This document shows positions 53,153 through 60,427 of a stretch of DNA of 64,000 nt, one piece after another; positions within the stretch are counted from its first letter, which is position 1, and each line of letters opens with the position of its first letter. Below the pieces are notes generated by a model. That model did not search any database, was not told the DNA's origin, and was given only the letters and a program-made list of their open reading frames with translations. This DNA comes from Paraburkholderia dioscoreae. GTDB taxonomy: Bacteria > Pseudomonadota > Gammaproteobacteria > Burkholderiales > Burkholderiaceae. The stretch lies in NCBI RefSeq assembly GCF_902459535.1, contig NZ_LR699553.1, forward strand, positions 3,534,001 through 3,598,000, written 5' to 3'. A program made the position numbers and the translations under genes.

Positions 53153-54081
53153 GCCGCCCTCCGCAGGTAGTCGTTAGCGTCATCTCCTGCTACCGGCGAC
53201 TTGGCAACCCTGGCTTCCCTGTCTTCGCTCGACCATGCAATCGCGCATGCCTTGGCGGCGCGCGCTCCCGCCTCGTCGTGATCCTCGCCGATCAGCAGCG
53301 ACTCAACACCAGCGAGAACAGGAAACTTGGCAAGGTTGCCCGCATCGATCAGCGCCCATGCGGGCTGAAACACTCGCGCAAGACTGAGCGCCGTCTCGAT
53401 GCCTTCGGCGATCGCGAGCCCTTGCGTCAATGCTTCATCCGGCCACAGGCGAATTGCGCCGCCGGCTTTCCGGTGACCGCCGAGGAGCAGGCGTGGCGGT
53501 GCCACGTCGGCTTTGGTACCGTCGGCATTGATCCATGTGCGGTGAAGTGAGATCGGTTTGCGGCTCGCAACGTCGGTAACGAGCGCCACGAGACACGGCC
53601 CGACGTAGCCGGCAGGATGACGCGCCGCCGGATCGAATCTAAGGTCGCCGTCTGTCGGCGGGATAGCACATTGGCGCGCTTGCAGATACGCGCGGCCGAC
53701 ATCTCGAACTTCGCCGAGCGAATTCCAGTACGCGAGCCAGCGCGGATCGAGCGTTGTGCGGGCCTCCGGTTCGGGTTCGCGCTGGCGAACAGGCGCAGGT
53801 GACGGGCGTCGCGCTGCTGACGTTTCCGACCATCCTGTATCGATCGCAGCACGGAACAGCGTTGCGGCGCCGATGCCGCCCGCCGGCTTGAACGAGCGCC
53901 AGACAGCGCGCGCATCCCGTTCGCCGCCATAGTTGGCACCCGACGCGCACCAGTCGATCCAGTCGACGACATCCAGATCGGCCGCTTTTGCCGCCATCCC
54001 GATTCGAATCCATTCCGCACGGTCGCAGCCAGCGTCGAGGTGAAAAAGCGCTGCGCGTGCGCGGTCGATGTCGCTCAGCAT
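53149..54081 (-). CDS. Toprim-domain DNA primase
   Basis: This 310-residue protein has an N-terminal PriCT-type helical domain (FHLDAGCDRAEWIRIGMAAKA, then YGGERDARAVWRSFKPAGG). A middle zinc-poor catalytic segment precedes a C-terminal Toprim domain with the acidic pairs in IAEGIETALSLA and LLIGEDHDEAGARAA. It synthesises primers for element replication. ATG 54081 is supported by the family start (MLSDIDRARAALFHL); the longer open frame is not conserved. It is coupled to the downstream helicase gene by ATGA. Confidence 0.88.
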   Translation of the reverse strand: MLSDIDRARAALFHLDAGCDRAEWIRIGMAAKAADLDVVDWIDWCASGANYGGERDARAVWRSFKPAGGIGAATLFRAAIDTGWSETSAARRPSPAPVRQREPEPEARTTLDPRWLAYWNSLGEVRDVGRAYLQARQCAIPPTDGDLRFDPAARHPAGYVGPCLVALVTDVASRKPISLHRTWINADGTKADVAPPRLLLGGHRKAGGAIRLWPDEALTQGLAIAEGIETALSLARVFQPAWALIDAGNLAKFPVLAGVESLLIGEDHDEAGARAAKACAIAWSSEDREARVAKSPVAGDDANDYLRRAA

Positions 54082-54377
54082 GTGCCCGCCTCGCTCATCA
54101 GGTGATAGCGAGCGACGCGATGCCTGCCGCCTTCGGGCGTTACCTCGTGCGACCAGACGGTTGCAATACTGTAGCCGGCGTTGCGCAGCTCCATCACTCG
54201 GGCGGCGGGATGAAGGCAATCAATGAGATGCCGCGCGTCGATGGTCGAGAGCGAGCCGTGCTGCCGAAGGAAATCGAGAATCCGGCGCCGTTGAGCATTG
54301 GCGTCGTTTCCGTTAGACTGCGTTTGGGATTCAATTTGAGCCGCGCCTTCAAGGGTCGCGGCTTTTTTGTGGGCCAT
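54075..54377 (-). CDS. Winged helix-turn-helix protein upstream of the primase
   Basis: This 100-residue protein has a polar N-terminus (about 25 residues) and a helix-turn-helix of the HTH_39 type (RRRILDFLRQHGSLSTIDARHLIDCLHPAARVMELRNAGY), ending SEAGTC. Such proteins precede replication genes in prophages and plasmids and probably regulate them. ATG 54377 has AAGGGG upstream; its last codons overlap the primase start. Confidence 0.75.
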   Translation of the reverse strand: MAHKKAATLEGAAQIESQTQSNGNDANAQRRRILDFLRQHGSLSTIDARHLIDCLHPAARVMELRNAGYSIATVWSHEVTPEGGRHRVARYHLMSEAGTC

Positions 54378-54387
54378 GTCGAGCCCC

Positions 54388-54651
54388 TTACGCGTCAATC
54401 GACTGCGCTTGATAGCCAACCGGATCGGCGAACCAACGGTGAAGCTCGCGATTGGGCCACACAGCACAACGTTGCGTCAGGTGTTGGCGGCGCGGGAATC
54501 GGCCTTCGATTTCACGCTTGCGCAGGGTCTCGCGAGAAAACGGCACGAAGACCTTGAGATCGTTCCAGCGCGAAAAACCGTCGAGCGGCAGCGACTCGGA
54601 GGGAAAAAGGTACGCGCTTCCTGTCGGTTGCTCGCTATACGTTTTAGCCAT
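54388..54651 (-). CDS. AlpA-like helix-turn-helix protein, copy 2
   Basis: This 87-residue protein has the DNA-binding motif GFSRWNDLKVFVPFSRETLRKR and a conserved tail LTQRCAVWPNRELHRWFADP. It is paralogous to the AlpA-like protein at 44775-45005. Its position at the head of the replication operon suggests that it activates replication or integrase genes, as AlpA does in P4-like elements. An inverted repeat (54714-54743) lies 63 bases upstream of its start. Confidence 0.82.
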   Translation of the reverse strand: MAKTYSEQPTGSAYLFPSESLPLDGFSRWNDLKVFVPFSRETLRKREIEGRFPRRQHLTQRCAVWPNRELHRWFADPVGYQAQSIDA

Positions 54652-54713
54652 GTTTGAAACCCCGTAAAAGGTTGTTGAACATGGCTAGGATCGTCTTCGG
54701 CAGCTAGTGTCGC

Positions 54714-54743
54714 ACTGTCAATAATTATTGGATTTTTGACAGT
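54714..54743. promoter_or_regulatory. Inverted repeat ACTGTCAA / TTGACAGT before the AlpA-like gene
   Basis: Perfect 8-bp arms (54714-54721 and 54736-54743) have a 14-bp AT-rich spacer. It overlaps the 3' end of the gene at 54725-55228 and precedes the AlpA-like gene, so it is a candidate operator at the replication-operon promoter. Confidence 0.4.
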
Positions 54744-55228
54744 AGGTCTCTCCATCGGCGGCCGGCAAGGCAGATCAACGCCTGGTCATCCAGCTCGCTC
54801 ATTGGCGTGAAATCCATCTTCTCAATTTTTCGCCACTCGCTTCTTGGGTACGGATCGTCCGAACTCGAAAGCCGCCGTATCGCCTCGGTTTTGTTGATTC
54901 CTTTCACTCGCTCGGCCAACAAGATCGTCGCCTGAATCGCTACGGCGTCGTTGAATCGATCTCCCTCCGGCATTTTGGGGCGACCTCGGCCACGTTGGTT
55001 AGGAACAAGGTTCAGCGCCTTCGAGGGATCGTCCCCGCTCGCTATCTTCGAAAGACATTCGGCTAGATAGAAAGCAAGGTCCTCGTTGAACCTCGCCCGC
55101 CCATATAGCAGCCCCGCGCACATATCGAGCACATACAGGGCATCTTCTATCGAGCCTTGCTTCGCTCTTGAAAGTGCCTCATCAATGTGTTCGTGTTCAC
55201 GCTCCAAGTAGTCATCGTCATCTTGCAT
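54725..55228 (-). CDS. Hypothetical protein (167 residues)
   Basis: The product begins MQDDDDYLEREHEHIDEALSRAKQGS. It is acidic and helical, with a central GRGRPKMPEGDRFNDAVAIQATILLAE stretch and no signal peptide. It is one of a run of minus-strand small genes (54725-56228) downstream of the C4-like RNA and its control region. Its function is unknown. Confidence 0.7.
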   Translation of the reverse strand: MQDDDDYLEREHEHIDEALSRAKQGSIEDALYVLDMCAGLLYGRARFNEDLAFYLAECLSKIASGDDPSKALNLVPNQRGRGRPKMPEGDRFNDAVAIQATILLAERVKGINKTEAIRRLSSSDDPYPRSEWRKIEKMDFTPMSELDDQALICLAGRRWRDLLSKIQ

Positions 55229-55323
55229 TCGCGTCCCTTTCGCGCCCCCTTGATCTTAGAGCCGCACCAGCGGAGTAGGGTGCTCCGTTTTTGCCCCGTC
55301 GGGCTAGGCGCGGTTGCAAAAGT

Positions 55324-55569
55324 TTACTCTGCCAAACGAGAATTGGGATTAGCGATCTTCGCCACCTCCCGGGTTACCCTGACAGCGGTCAGCAGAGCGC
55401 GAGCCATGCTGTTCATAGCTTCGTCGATCCTGGCGAGCCTCTGCTCGGGTGTTTCAAGCCGGTTGCCAACATCGAAATTCAAGATCGCGGCGGTGGCAGC
55501 GCCGGCAAGCGGGTTGGTACGTCGACGCCCGCGTTTGCGCTGGACCGGGAGAGTATGGATATCAGCCAT
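55324..55569 (-). CDS. Small hypothetical protein (81 residues)
   Basis: A basic N-terminus (PVQRKRGRRRTNPLAGAATAAILNF) is followed by a helical segment. It overlaps the upstream gene's stop by 8 bases, implying coupled translation. Small basic genes of this kind are common in satellite operons. No family is recognised. Confidence 0.6.
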   Translation of the reverse strand: MADIHTLPVQRKRGRRRTNPLAGAATAAILNFDVGNRLETPEQRLARIDEAMNSMARALLTAVRVTREVAKIANPNSRLAE

Positions 55570-56068
55570 GACGAGCGTTCCTCACGAGATCCATCAGATC
55601 CGTCGCCAGTTTCTCCACGTCGAGACGTAAATCGACCACGGTGCAACGAACAGGTAATTCGCCTGCCCTGTCGTCGCTGATCGCTTCGGACATGAAGGCC
55701 AGAACGTTATAAACCTTCCAGGCCCATCGGGAGTGGTCACAGAGATCTCTCTCCACCCGCTCCATCGTGCGGGCGTCCTCGGCGAATCGCTTCACGCCCT
55801 CAGTTAGCCCATGGAAGAAGTGGTTCATCATCAAGTTGAGGAGAGCCCCGTACTCATCTTCCGACTGCCCGCATGCATTCGGAACGTTCGCGTTCATCCA
55901 GTTGGTCCACAGGTCTTGAGACACCGCGGCGATCGCGTCACTGTCGATGAGGATTTTTTCGCCGGCAACGTATGCGCGCTGAAGCGCTTCGTCGAGCGGA
56001 AGCGATGCGAGATTAACCGGTTGTTGTTTGCTTTGCTCGGGACGAGCAGCGGAATCAAGCGCGGTCAT
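55562..56068 (-). CDS. Hypothetical protein (168 residues)
   Basis: This helical acidic protein begins MTALDSAARPEQSKQQPVNLASL, with Trp-containing helices (DLWTNWMNANVPN, SRWAWKVYNVLAFMSE). There is no signal peptide or membrane segment. It is translationally coupled to its downstream neighbour and overlaps the small gene at 56055 by 14 bases. Its function is unknown. Confidence 0.65.
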   Translation of the reverse strand: MTALDSAARPEQSKQQPVNLASLPLDEALQRAYVAGEKILIDSDAIAAVSQDLWTNWMNANVPNACGQSEDEYGALLNLMMNHFFHGLTEGVKRFAEDARTMERVERDLCDHSRWAWKVYNVLAFMSEAISDDRAGELPVRCTVVDLRLDVEKLATDLMDLVRNARHG

Positions 56069-56228
56069 GGCCGACCTCCGCTTCGGAAGCCTTCCGTTTT
56101 TCCGTTTCGGTACGTTGCAGCAGGACGTAGAGCGCGGCGTTCAAGCAGACGATCGCTTGTTCGACCTTATCCTTAAGCTCTTGAATTTCGCTAGTCGGGC
56201 CGGATTGGGCCTGATGGGTTTGCGGCAT
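56055..56228 (-). CDS. Small protein under C4-like RNA control (57 residues)
   Basis: The product begins MPQTHQAQSGPTSEIQELKDKVEQAI, with a predicted coiled-coil helix and an acidic-basic tail. ATG 56228 has a clear GTAGGAG ribosome-binding site, and this site is complementary over 9 bases to a loop in the C4-like RNA just upstream. In P1/P7, C4 RNA represses an equivalent small gene that is translationally coupled to the antirepressor. This gene may therefore be the leader of the operon that continues to 54725. Confidence 0.65.
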   Translation of the reverse strand: MPQTHQAQSGPTSEIQELKDKVEQAIVCLNAALYVLLQRTETEKRKASEAEVGHDRA

Positions 56229-56271
56229 AGCATGGACTCCTACTTTGAACAGAAGCCCGCATTCCATCGCC

Positions 56272-56392
56272 AAATGGGGTGGGCGGGCACATGACGGGGT
56301 TGGCGAACCGGAAAGTAGGAACCGGCAGACCCAAAGGTCTCCCCATCATGGCCCACCCATAAAATGGGTACGCGCGATGATACAACGGACGT
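56272..56392 (-). ncRNA. C4-like antisense RNA
   Basis: On the minus strand a first hairpin (ACCCAT-TTT-ATGGGT, about 56351-56366) is followed by a long stem in which GGGC-CATGA-TGGGG pairs with CCCCG-TCATG-TGCCCG. That stem encloses two hairpins (AGACC/GGTCT and CCGG/CCGG). This three-way-junction layout matches the C4 antisense RNA of P1/P7-type phages. The second inner loop (56312-56320) is complementary over 9 bases to the ribosome-binding site of the next gene (56238-56246), and a 6-base segment (56374-56379) pairs with 56265-56270. The end points are approximate. Confidence 0.65.
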
Positions 56393-56415
56393 AAAAAAAC
56401 CGCACTGCGGCGGTT
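56393..56415 (-). terminator. Terminator upstream of the C4-like RNA
   Basis: A 6-bp stem (AACCGC / GCGGTT, loop 56404-56409) is followed on the minus strand by a run of T (56393-56399). It could end a short leader transcript or insulate the C4-like RNA from upstream transcription. Confidence 0.6.
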
Positions 56416-56564
56416 GTCCGCCCACTTTCCTCAGGTCGCCAAACCCGATCGCTGTTGTCTCAGCGATGACTGAAGGTTAGTTGTCCGGCGCGAGAACGTC
56501 AAGAGGGAATTTGCAAACTTGGGCGAACGTGTCACGATATAGGTGTGTTCTTCGGGAGAGCATC

Positions 56565-56915
56565 ATGGTCAACTCCGTAGATGAATTGCGCGCGGCCGCA
56601 GCTCGGCTCAAAAAAGAGAGCGACACCGTCGCAAGACTAATCGAATCGCTTCCTCCACACGCGCTTGAATGCAACGAAGGGAAGCCTGCGCGCACCGAAG
56701 AAGAAATTCTGCGAATCATTGATGAGGCGATAAGCCTGTTCGAAAAGCGAGAGAAACGCCCGGTCCACGTAACCGGCAAGGTCGCAGCAACCATGCTAGG
56801 CGTAAGTCCGCGGACAATCAGCAACATGCTCAAGACCGGCGAATTGCGCTACAACCGATGCGGAAGGATTCCTATCGAACAGATCGACATGGTGCGAGCC
56901 CGGTCTAAGAAGTAA
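56565..56915 (+). CDS. Helix-turn-helix (excisionase/MerR-like) regulator
   Basis: This 116-residue protein has an N-terminal charged coiled-coil-like segment (MVNSVDELRAAAARLKKESDTV) and a C-terminal excisionase-type helix-turn-helix (VTGKVAATMLGVSPRTISNMLKTGELRYNRCGRIPIEQI). The ATG follows CGGGAGAGC. It is divergent from the C4-like RNA operon and is the best candidate for the element's switch regulator or repressor. Confidence 0.75.
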   Translation: MVNSVDELRAAAARLKKESDTVARLIESLPPHALECNEGKPARTEEEILRIIDEAISLFEKREKRPVHVTGKVAATMLGVSPRTISNMLKTGELRYNRCGRIPIEQIDMVRARSKK

Positions 56916-56944
56916 TAATCGGAACGCGCTGCGGTCACCAATCG

Positions 56945-57244
56945 TCAGTCATACCTACGCGGGCGTCCCCGCTTGCCGCCTTGGTGGGACTCAACCCACT
57001 TGATCACTTCGATCGCCTTCCAGCGCGGATGCGCCCGTCCAGTACCGTCGACGGTGGGAAGGCGGATAGCTTGCGGAAATCCAGGCAAACATACCACGCG
57101 ATCGCGCACAACTTGCGCAGGCCTTTGTAGGTATTCGCCGATCTCTTTAGTCGACCAGAGGGCGTGGTCGAAAGGCACCGCCGCCCTCGTGCGTGCCTCG
57201 ACGGCTTCAATAATTTTCTGCGCGAGCGTTTCGATTTCCGTCAC
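56945..57244 (-). CDS. AlpA-like DNA-binding protein
   Basis: This 99-residue protein has a helix-turn-helix with the LWSTKEIGEYLQRPAQVVRDRV motif and a C-terminal wing (RAHPRWKAIEVIKWVESHQ) ending in a basic GGKRGRPRRYD tail. It overlaps the excisionase-like gene upstream by ATGA, so the two are coupled. It likely takes part in transcription control or directionality. Confidence 0.72.
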   Translation of the reverse strand: MTEIETLAQKIIEAVEARTRAAVPFDHALWSTKEIGEYLQRPAQVVRDRVVCLPGFPQAIRLPTVDGTGRAHPRWKAIEVIKWVESHQGGKRGRPRRYD

Positions 57245-57468
57245 TTTGACGTTGCCTTCTTGAGCGCATCGTTGCCGAAGAGACGTTCGGCAAGACGTGG
57301 CCTCTGATACGCGTCTGCGAAGACTGCATTTTCCTCGACATAGTACGAACGACCGACTTTAACGGGAACGGGATAAATCTTTCCCGCCTTGATCCAAAGC
57401 CTCGCCGTGCGAATCTTCGGAGGTGGATCGAATTCCTTTTCCAACCACTTATCAAGTCGGATCTTCAT
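57241..57468 (-). CDS. Excisionase-like protein
   Basis: This 75-residue protein begins MKIRLDKWLEKEFDPPPKIRTARLW, typical of the small winged-helix excisionases (Xis), followed by AGKIYPVPVKVGRSYYVEENA. It would bind att-flanking DNA and direct the integrase to excision. The ATG 57468 is preferred to the longer frame from 57552. It is located far from the integrase, as is common in satellites. Confidence 0.72.
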   Translation of the reverse strand: MKIRLDKWLEKEFDPPPKIRTARLWIKAGKIYPVPVKVGRSYYVEENAVFADAYQRPRLAERLFGNDALKKATSK

Positions 57469-57567
57469 CGGCAGCCCTCGTGGAAGAGTTTCGCGAGTCA
57501 CGATGATAACGCGCACTTGCGGCCAACACCCCGACCCTGCAAAATTCGGCAATCAACGGGGGCTACA

Positions 57568-57846
57568 ATGAAAAAAATTCTCACCTTGGCGGCGCTAGCC
57601 GCGCTTGCCGCATGCACGACCATTTCCGAAGTCACGCCGGCCGGTGATGGGCACTACACCGTCACGACCCAGGTCCGCGGCGGGATGACGCCGTGGGGCG
57701 AAGTGAAAGCGTCAAGCCTCAAGCGTGCCGACGAGTACTGCACCCGACAAGGCAAGCAGATGCATCAAGTCGACATGCAGACGCATGGGGTTCGCGGATG
57801 GACGCCGCAGGAAGCCGAGTTGACATTTTCGTGCGTTACTTCGTGA
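57568..57846 (+). CDS. Small lipoprotein of unknown function
   Basis: This 92-residue protein has a signal peptide with lipobox (LAALAAC, Cys near residue 16), then a beta-rich domain with one further Cys pair (TRQGKQMHQVDM, TFSCVTS end). It is probably outer-membrane anchored. ATG 57568 follows a weak site; the longer frame from 57517 has no signal. It is grouped with small cargo genes on the plus strand. Confidence 0.7.
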   Translation: MKKILTLAALAALAACTTISEVTPAGDGHYTVTTQVRGGMTPWGEVKASSLKRADEYCTRQGKQMHQVDMQTHGVRGWTPQEAELTFSCVTS

Positions 57847-57853
57847 GCGAAAG

Positions 57854-58402
57854 ATGGCATCCAACCAAACATTTCAAGACCTGCTGAAAGGCGTTGGCAG
57901 CGTTGTGACTTCGGGAATTGGCGCTTACCTTGCGCTGCTTTTGAAAGACCGGTTCGATAAACGTGGACAGTCGCGGACCGCAGATCTCGAAGAATACAAG
58001 AAGGTGACGAGCTTCCTCACCGAACGGGTAATCGCGGCCCTCGACAACCCAGACTTTCTCGGCGGGACATTGCAGTCTGAATTCTGGGGCCAACTGAACG
58101 ACTTACTCGGTGCCTATGAGGCAAAGCGAGAGTTGATATTCCACGATCAACATCTGAACGCCCGATTTCATGCGATCCGCAATCTGACTGCCGGATTTGT
58201 GGAGGCTGTCGCACAATACACGGTTAACGAAGGCAACCCGCCGCGGATGACAACCCGACCCCGCGCCGATCGCGTTTATCCAAGCGATGAGAGCAGAAAG
58301 CGGAGCGCCGAAGAAGCAGGCATGCTTGATCGGGCAGCAAAGCAACTTGGAGCGAGATCTCGCGAACTCGTGGATGACGCAAAACGACGCTTGAGGACTT
58401 GA
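57854..58402 (+). CDS. Membrane-associated hypothetical protein (182 residues)
   Basis: The product begins MASNQTFQDLLKGVGSVVTSGIGAYLALLLKDRFDKRG, with one hydrophobic helix (about residues 10-30) and a charged helical cytoplasmic domain (AEEAGMLDRAAKQLGARSRELV near the end). No signal peptide cleavage site is seen. It follows the lipoprotein gene by 7 bases, so it is likely cotranscribed and coupled. Its function is unknown. Confidence 0.7.
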   Translation: MASNQTFQDLLKGVGSVVTSGIGAYLALLLKDRFDKRGQSRTADLEEYKKVTSFLTERVIAALDNPDFLGGTLQSEFWGQLNDLLGAYEAKRELIFHDQHLNARFHAIRNLTAGFVEAVAQYTVNEGNPPRMTTRPRADRVYPSDESRKRSAEEAGMLDRAAKQLGARSRELVDDAKRRLRT

Positions 58403-58421
58403 TCCGTTAGAGAAGCCCATC

Positions 58422-58799
58422 ATGAAACTGCAAGCGACGGCCAGCACCACTGCTCCAGATAATTCCCACGCTAGCCTACTCTGCTACCTCGTCATCGCTC
58501 AACTTGTCGCGATGGCGCGCACCGGCGAATGGCTGCGCACGGACCACCTGGTTGAATCAGGACGCATCTGGTGCAACGCGAACGGCGCGCGTTTCGATTG
58601 GCAGGAGCGCGTCTCGCTGGGACAGATGGCGGCTGAGCTGGCACCGCAGGTTATGGAGACGTTTAGGCTGACGCGGGAGCAGTCGCTGGCGCCGCTCTTT
58701 GTCGATAGCTGGATGCTCGACTACGCCTCGCCAATCGTCCGCGGGAAGCCATGCGGCTGTGCCACGCCGACAGCAGCGAGCACGGGACGAACTATGTGA
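58422..58799 (+). CDS. Hypothetical protein (125 residues)
   Basis: The product begins MKLQATASTTAPDNSHASLLCYLVI, with an N-terminal helical region, a Trp-rich middle (WLRTDHLVESGRIWCN) and a Cys-containing end. The quality of the last third is unsure because a second frame (58751-58966) also has protein-like composition. It follows the previous gene closely. Its function is unknown. Confidence 0.55.
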   Translation: MKLQATASTTAPDNSHASLLCYLVIAQLVAMARTGEWLRTDHLVESGRIWCNANGARFDWQERVSLGQMAAELAPQVMETFRLTREQSLAPLFVDSWMLDYASPIVRGKPCGCATPTAASTGRTM

Positions 58800-58808
58800 A
58801 AGCGGTAC

Positions 58809-58916
58809 ATGCTGGTTGGCGCCGAACTGCAGAAGACGTGCGAGCGGTTGCTGACGGAAAAGGTGCGGCTCGACGCTATGGGCGGAAATCCGGTGCAGGT
58901 CGGCCGCGCGAAGTGA
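58809..58916 (+). CDS. Doubtful 35-residue frame
   Basis: A 35-residue frame (MLVGAELQKTCERLLTEKVR start) lies in the same frame as, and just after, the previous gene's stop. Protein-like helical composition but no ribosome-binding site, so it may be a readthrough tail or chance. Confidence 0.25.
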   Translation: MLVGAELQKTCERLLTEKVRLDAMGGNPVQVGRAK

Positions 58917-58939
58917 GCGGTCTAACCAGATCGCGAAGA

Positions 58940-59251
58940 TCAAAGACTCGCGTACATCATAATTAGCTTCATGGCCGACGAAGCGATCGCCAGCGCAAGG
59001 CCTGTCAGAAGCATCCAAAACTCCTTGCTACTGAAGTGGTACACGGCTTCCTTGAGAACATCGTGAAGATCGTCGGCCAAATCACGCAAGGATCGCTTCC
59101 CGGGCGCAGGGCGACTAAACAGGCTTCTAAGCCCACGCATTTGGAAAAGCCTGTAGCTGGCGATAAATGCAGGCATCCAAATCAGAAAGACGCTGGCCAA
59201 AGTCATAGCCTCGGCCAGCATATTCAGCAGAATTTCAGTTTGCTTGGTCAA
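58940..59251 (-). CDS. Small membrane protein (103 residues)
   Basis: Two hydrophobic segments (LAEAMTLASVFLIWMPAFIA, then FWMLLTGLALAIASSAMKLIM) flank a basic loop with SRPAPGKRSLRDLADDLHDV. Its ATG overlaps the end of the antitoxin-like gene upstream, so the three genes 58940-59897 may form one operon. It may be a membrane-active partner in that module; no family is recognised. Confidence 0.65.
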   Translation of the reverse strand: MTKQTEILLNMLAEAMTLASVFLIWMPAFIASYRLFQMRGLRSLFSRPAPGKRSLRDLADDLHDVLKEAVYHFSSKEFWMLLTGLALAIASSAMKLIMMYASL

Positions 59252-59568
59252 AATTCGACCGTTGATGCGAGTTCACGATGTCCATTGGGTGTCAGCGTGA
59301 CACCCAGGGTTAATCCAAGTGCCCGCGCATATCTGGCAAGGGTTTCGAACGTGGGCCCTCTATCGCCCTCGCCGTTCTCCAATCGACTGATGTCCGCCTG
59401 AGCAATCCCGGAGCGATCCGCCGCTTGCATTTGAGTCAAATCCAGGGAGCGCCGAGCCTGACGCAACACCAAGCCCAGTCGAACCAACTGGTCTCTGTCG
59501 TCGTACCCTTCTTTGGCTTCAGGGAATTCACCCGTCAGTTCATCGCGAAGATCCTTAAGCTTGCCCAT
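59248..59568 (-). CDS. XRE-family antitoxin-like regulator
   Basis: This 106-residue protein begins MGKLKDLRDELTGEFPEA and contains a helix-turn-helix of the XRE/HigA type (RSLDLTQMQAADRSGIAQADISRLENGEGDRGPTFETLARYARALGL). The start at 59568 has a strong GGAGG site just after the upstream stop. It follows the toxin-like gene by a few bases, the HigBA order, and probably represses the pair and neutralises the toxin. Confidence 0.75.
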   Translation of the reverse strand: MGKLKDLRDELTGEFPEAKEGYDDRDQLVRLGLVLRQARRSLDLTQMQAADRSGIAQADISRLENGEGDRGPTFETLARYARALGLTLGVTLTPNGHRELASTVEF

Positions 59569-59579
59569 GGCTTCCTCCA

Positions 59580-59897
59580 TTAGGCGCGATTGACCGCGTT
59601 ACCCAGCGCTTTCTGCAGCGTCCGATCTACTGCTAGCAACCGCAACACACGTAATCCTCCACCAGTTGGCGGCGGATCGATAATGAAGACGCCAACAACT
59701 TGCGACGCATGTCTTGCATATAGCGCACCGCTGCCATTTCCCGGATCTACAGCCGCCTCGCCCGGAGGCAAACAGCCGTCAACTACCGCGTCCAAGAGTC
59801 GCAACAACTCGCCAATGCTGCGAGAATGACCGCCATTAGCAAGGTCGCGTGCCTCGACCCGGGCCTTATCGTCGTAGTCATCGTCGTAACAAGCCAT
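59580..59897 (-). CDS. Putative toxin of a HigBA-like pair
   Basis: This 105-residue protein has an acidic N-terminus (MACYDDDYDDKARVEAR) and a globular C-terminal part (GALYARHASQVVGVFIIDPPP, then VLRLLAVDRTLQKALG) that could take the RelE/HigB fold, though the usual catalytic basic residues are not clearly visible. The assignment rests on its small size and position directly before an XRE gene with TAATG overlap. It may instead be an unrelated partner. Confidence 0.5.
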   Translation of the reverse strand: MACYDDDYDDKARVEARDLANGGHSRSIGELLRLLDAVVDGCLPPGEAAVDPGNGSGALYARHASQVVGVFIIDPPPTGGGLRVLRLLAVDRTLQKALGNAVNRA

Positions 59898-60427
59898 GAC
59901 GTCCTCCCACAGAATTATGGCCTTTTACCCATATACATCAAGCCCAAAACTGTAACAACCGCTATTTGCGTGTGATGCAACACTCATACGCGAACAGGGC
60001 GCAACCGTGGCCAAGGCGCAAGTTTAGGCCGCCTCAGATCGAACACCAAATCCAAATATCACTCCGTCTGCAAGCGCACACCCGCGGTTGTGCGGAATTT
60101 TTCGAATAAAGGCGGGCAGCTATCTGCTCGGAGGCCTCCCGATAATAGTGCACCATCAGGACCCTTAGATTCTTAATACTGCTGATCCGCGACACGTTGG
60201 GCACATCCACCCTCTTCGCGAGACGCGTTAGAGCTTTGCCACGGCTGTGGTGAGAATGCAGTTTTTCAGTAAGCAGCGGCGCCGGCCGTCCAGAAAAGCG
60301 CCGTAGGTATGGAGCGCAAATCGGCGTCGTTCGTCCGGTCACGCAGCCGGGTCAGTGCGTCCGGGATTATGCGGGGGCCAGACCACTTGCTGGGAATACC
60401 CGAGCCCGGCGAATTTTAATCAGGCCC
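59898..60427. other. Gap between the toxin-antitoxin-like pair and the right-end cargo gene
   Basis: No supported gene. A minus-strand frame at 60034-60342 has a Lys/Arg-rich middle stretch but lacks a ribosome-binding site and is probably non-coding. Base composition is lower in GC between 59920 and 60130. Confidence 0.4.

Noticed and set aside
60034..60342. 102-residue minus-strand frame near the right end of the element
   Set aside because: No ribosome-binding site, biased composition and no recognisable motif.
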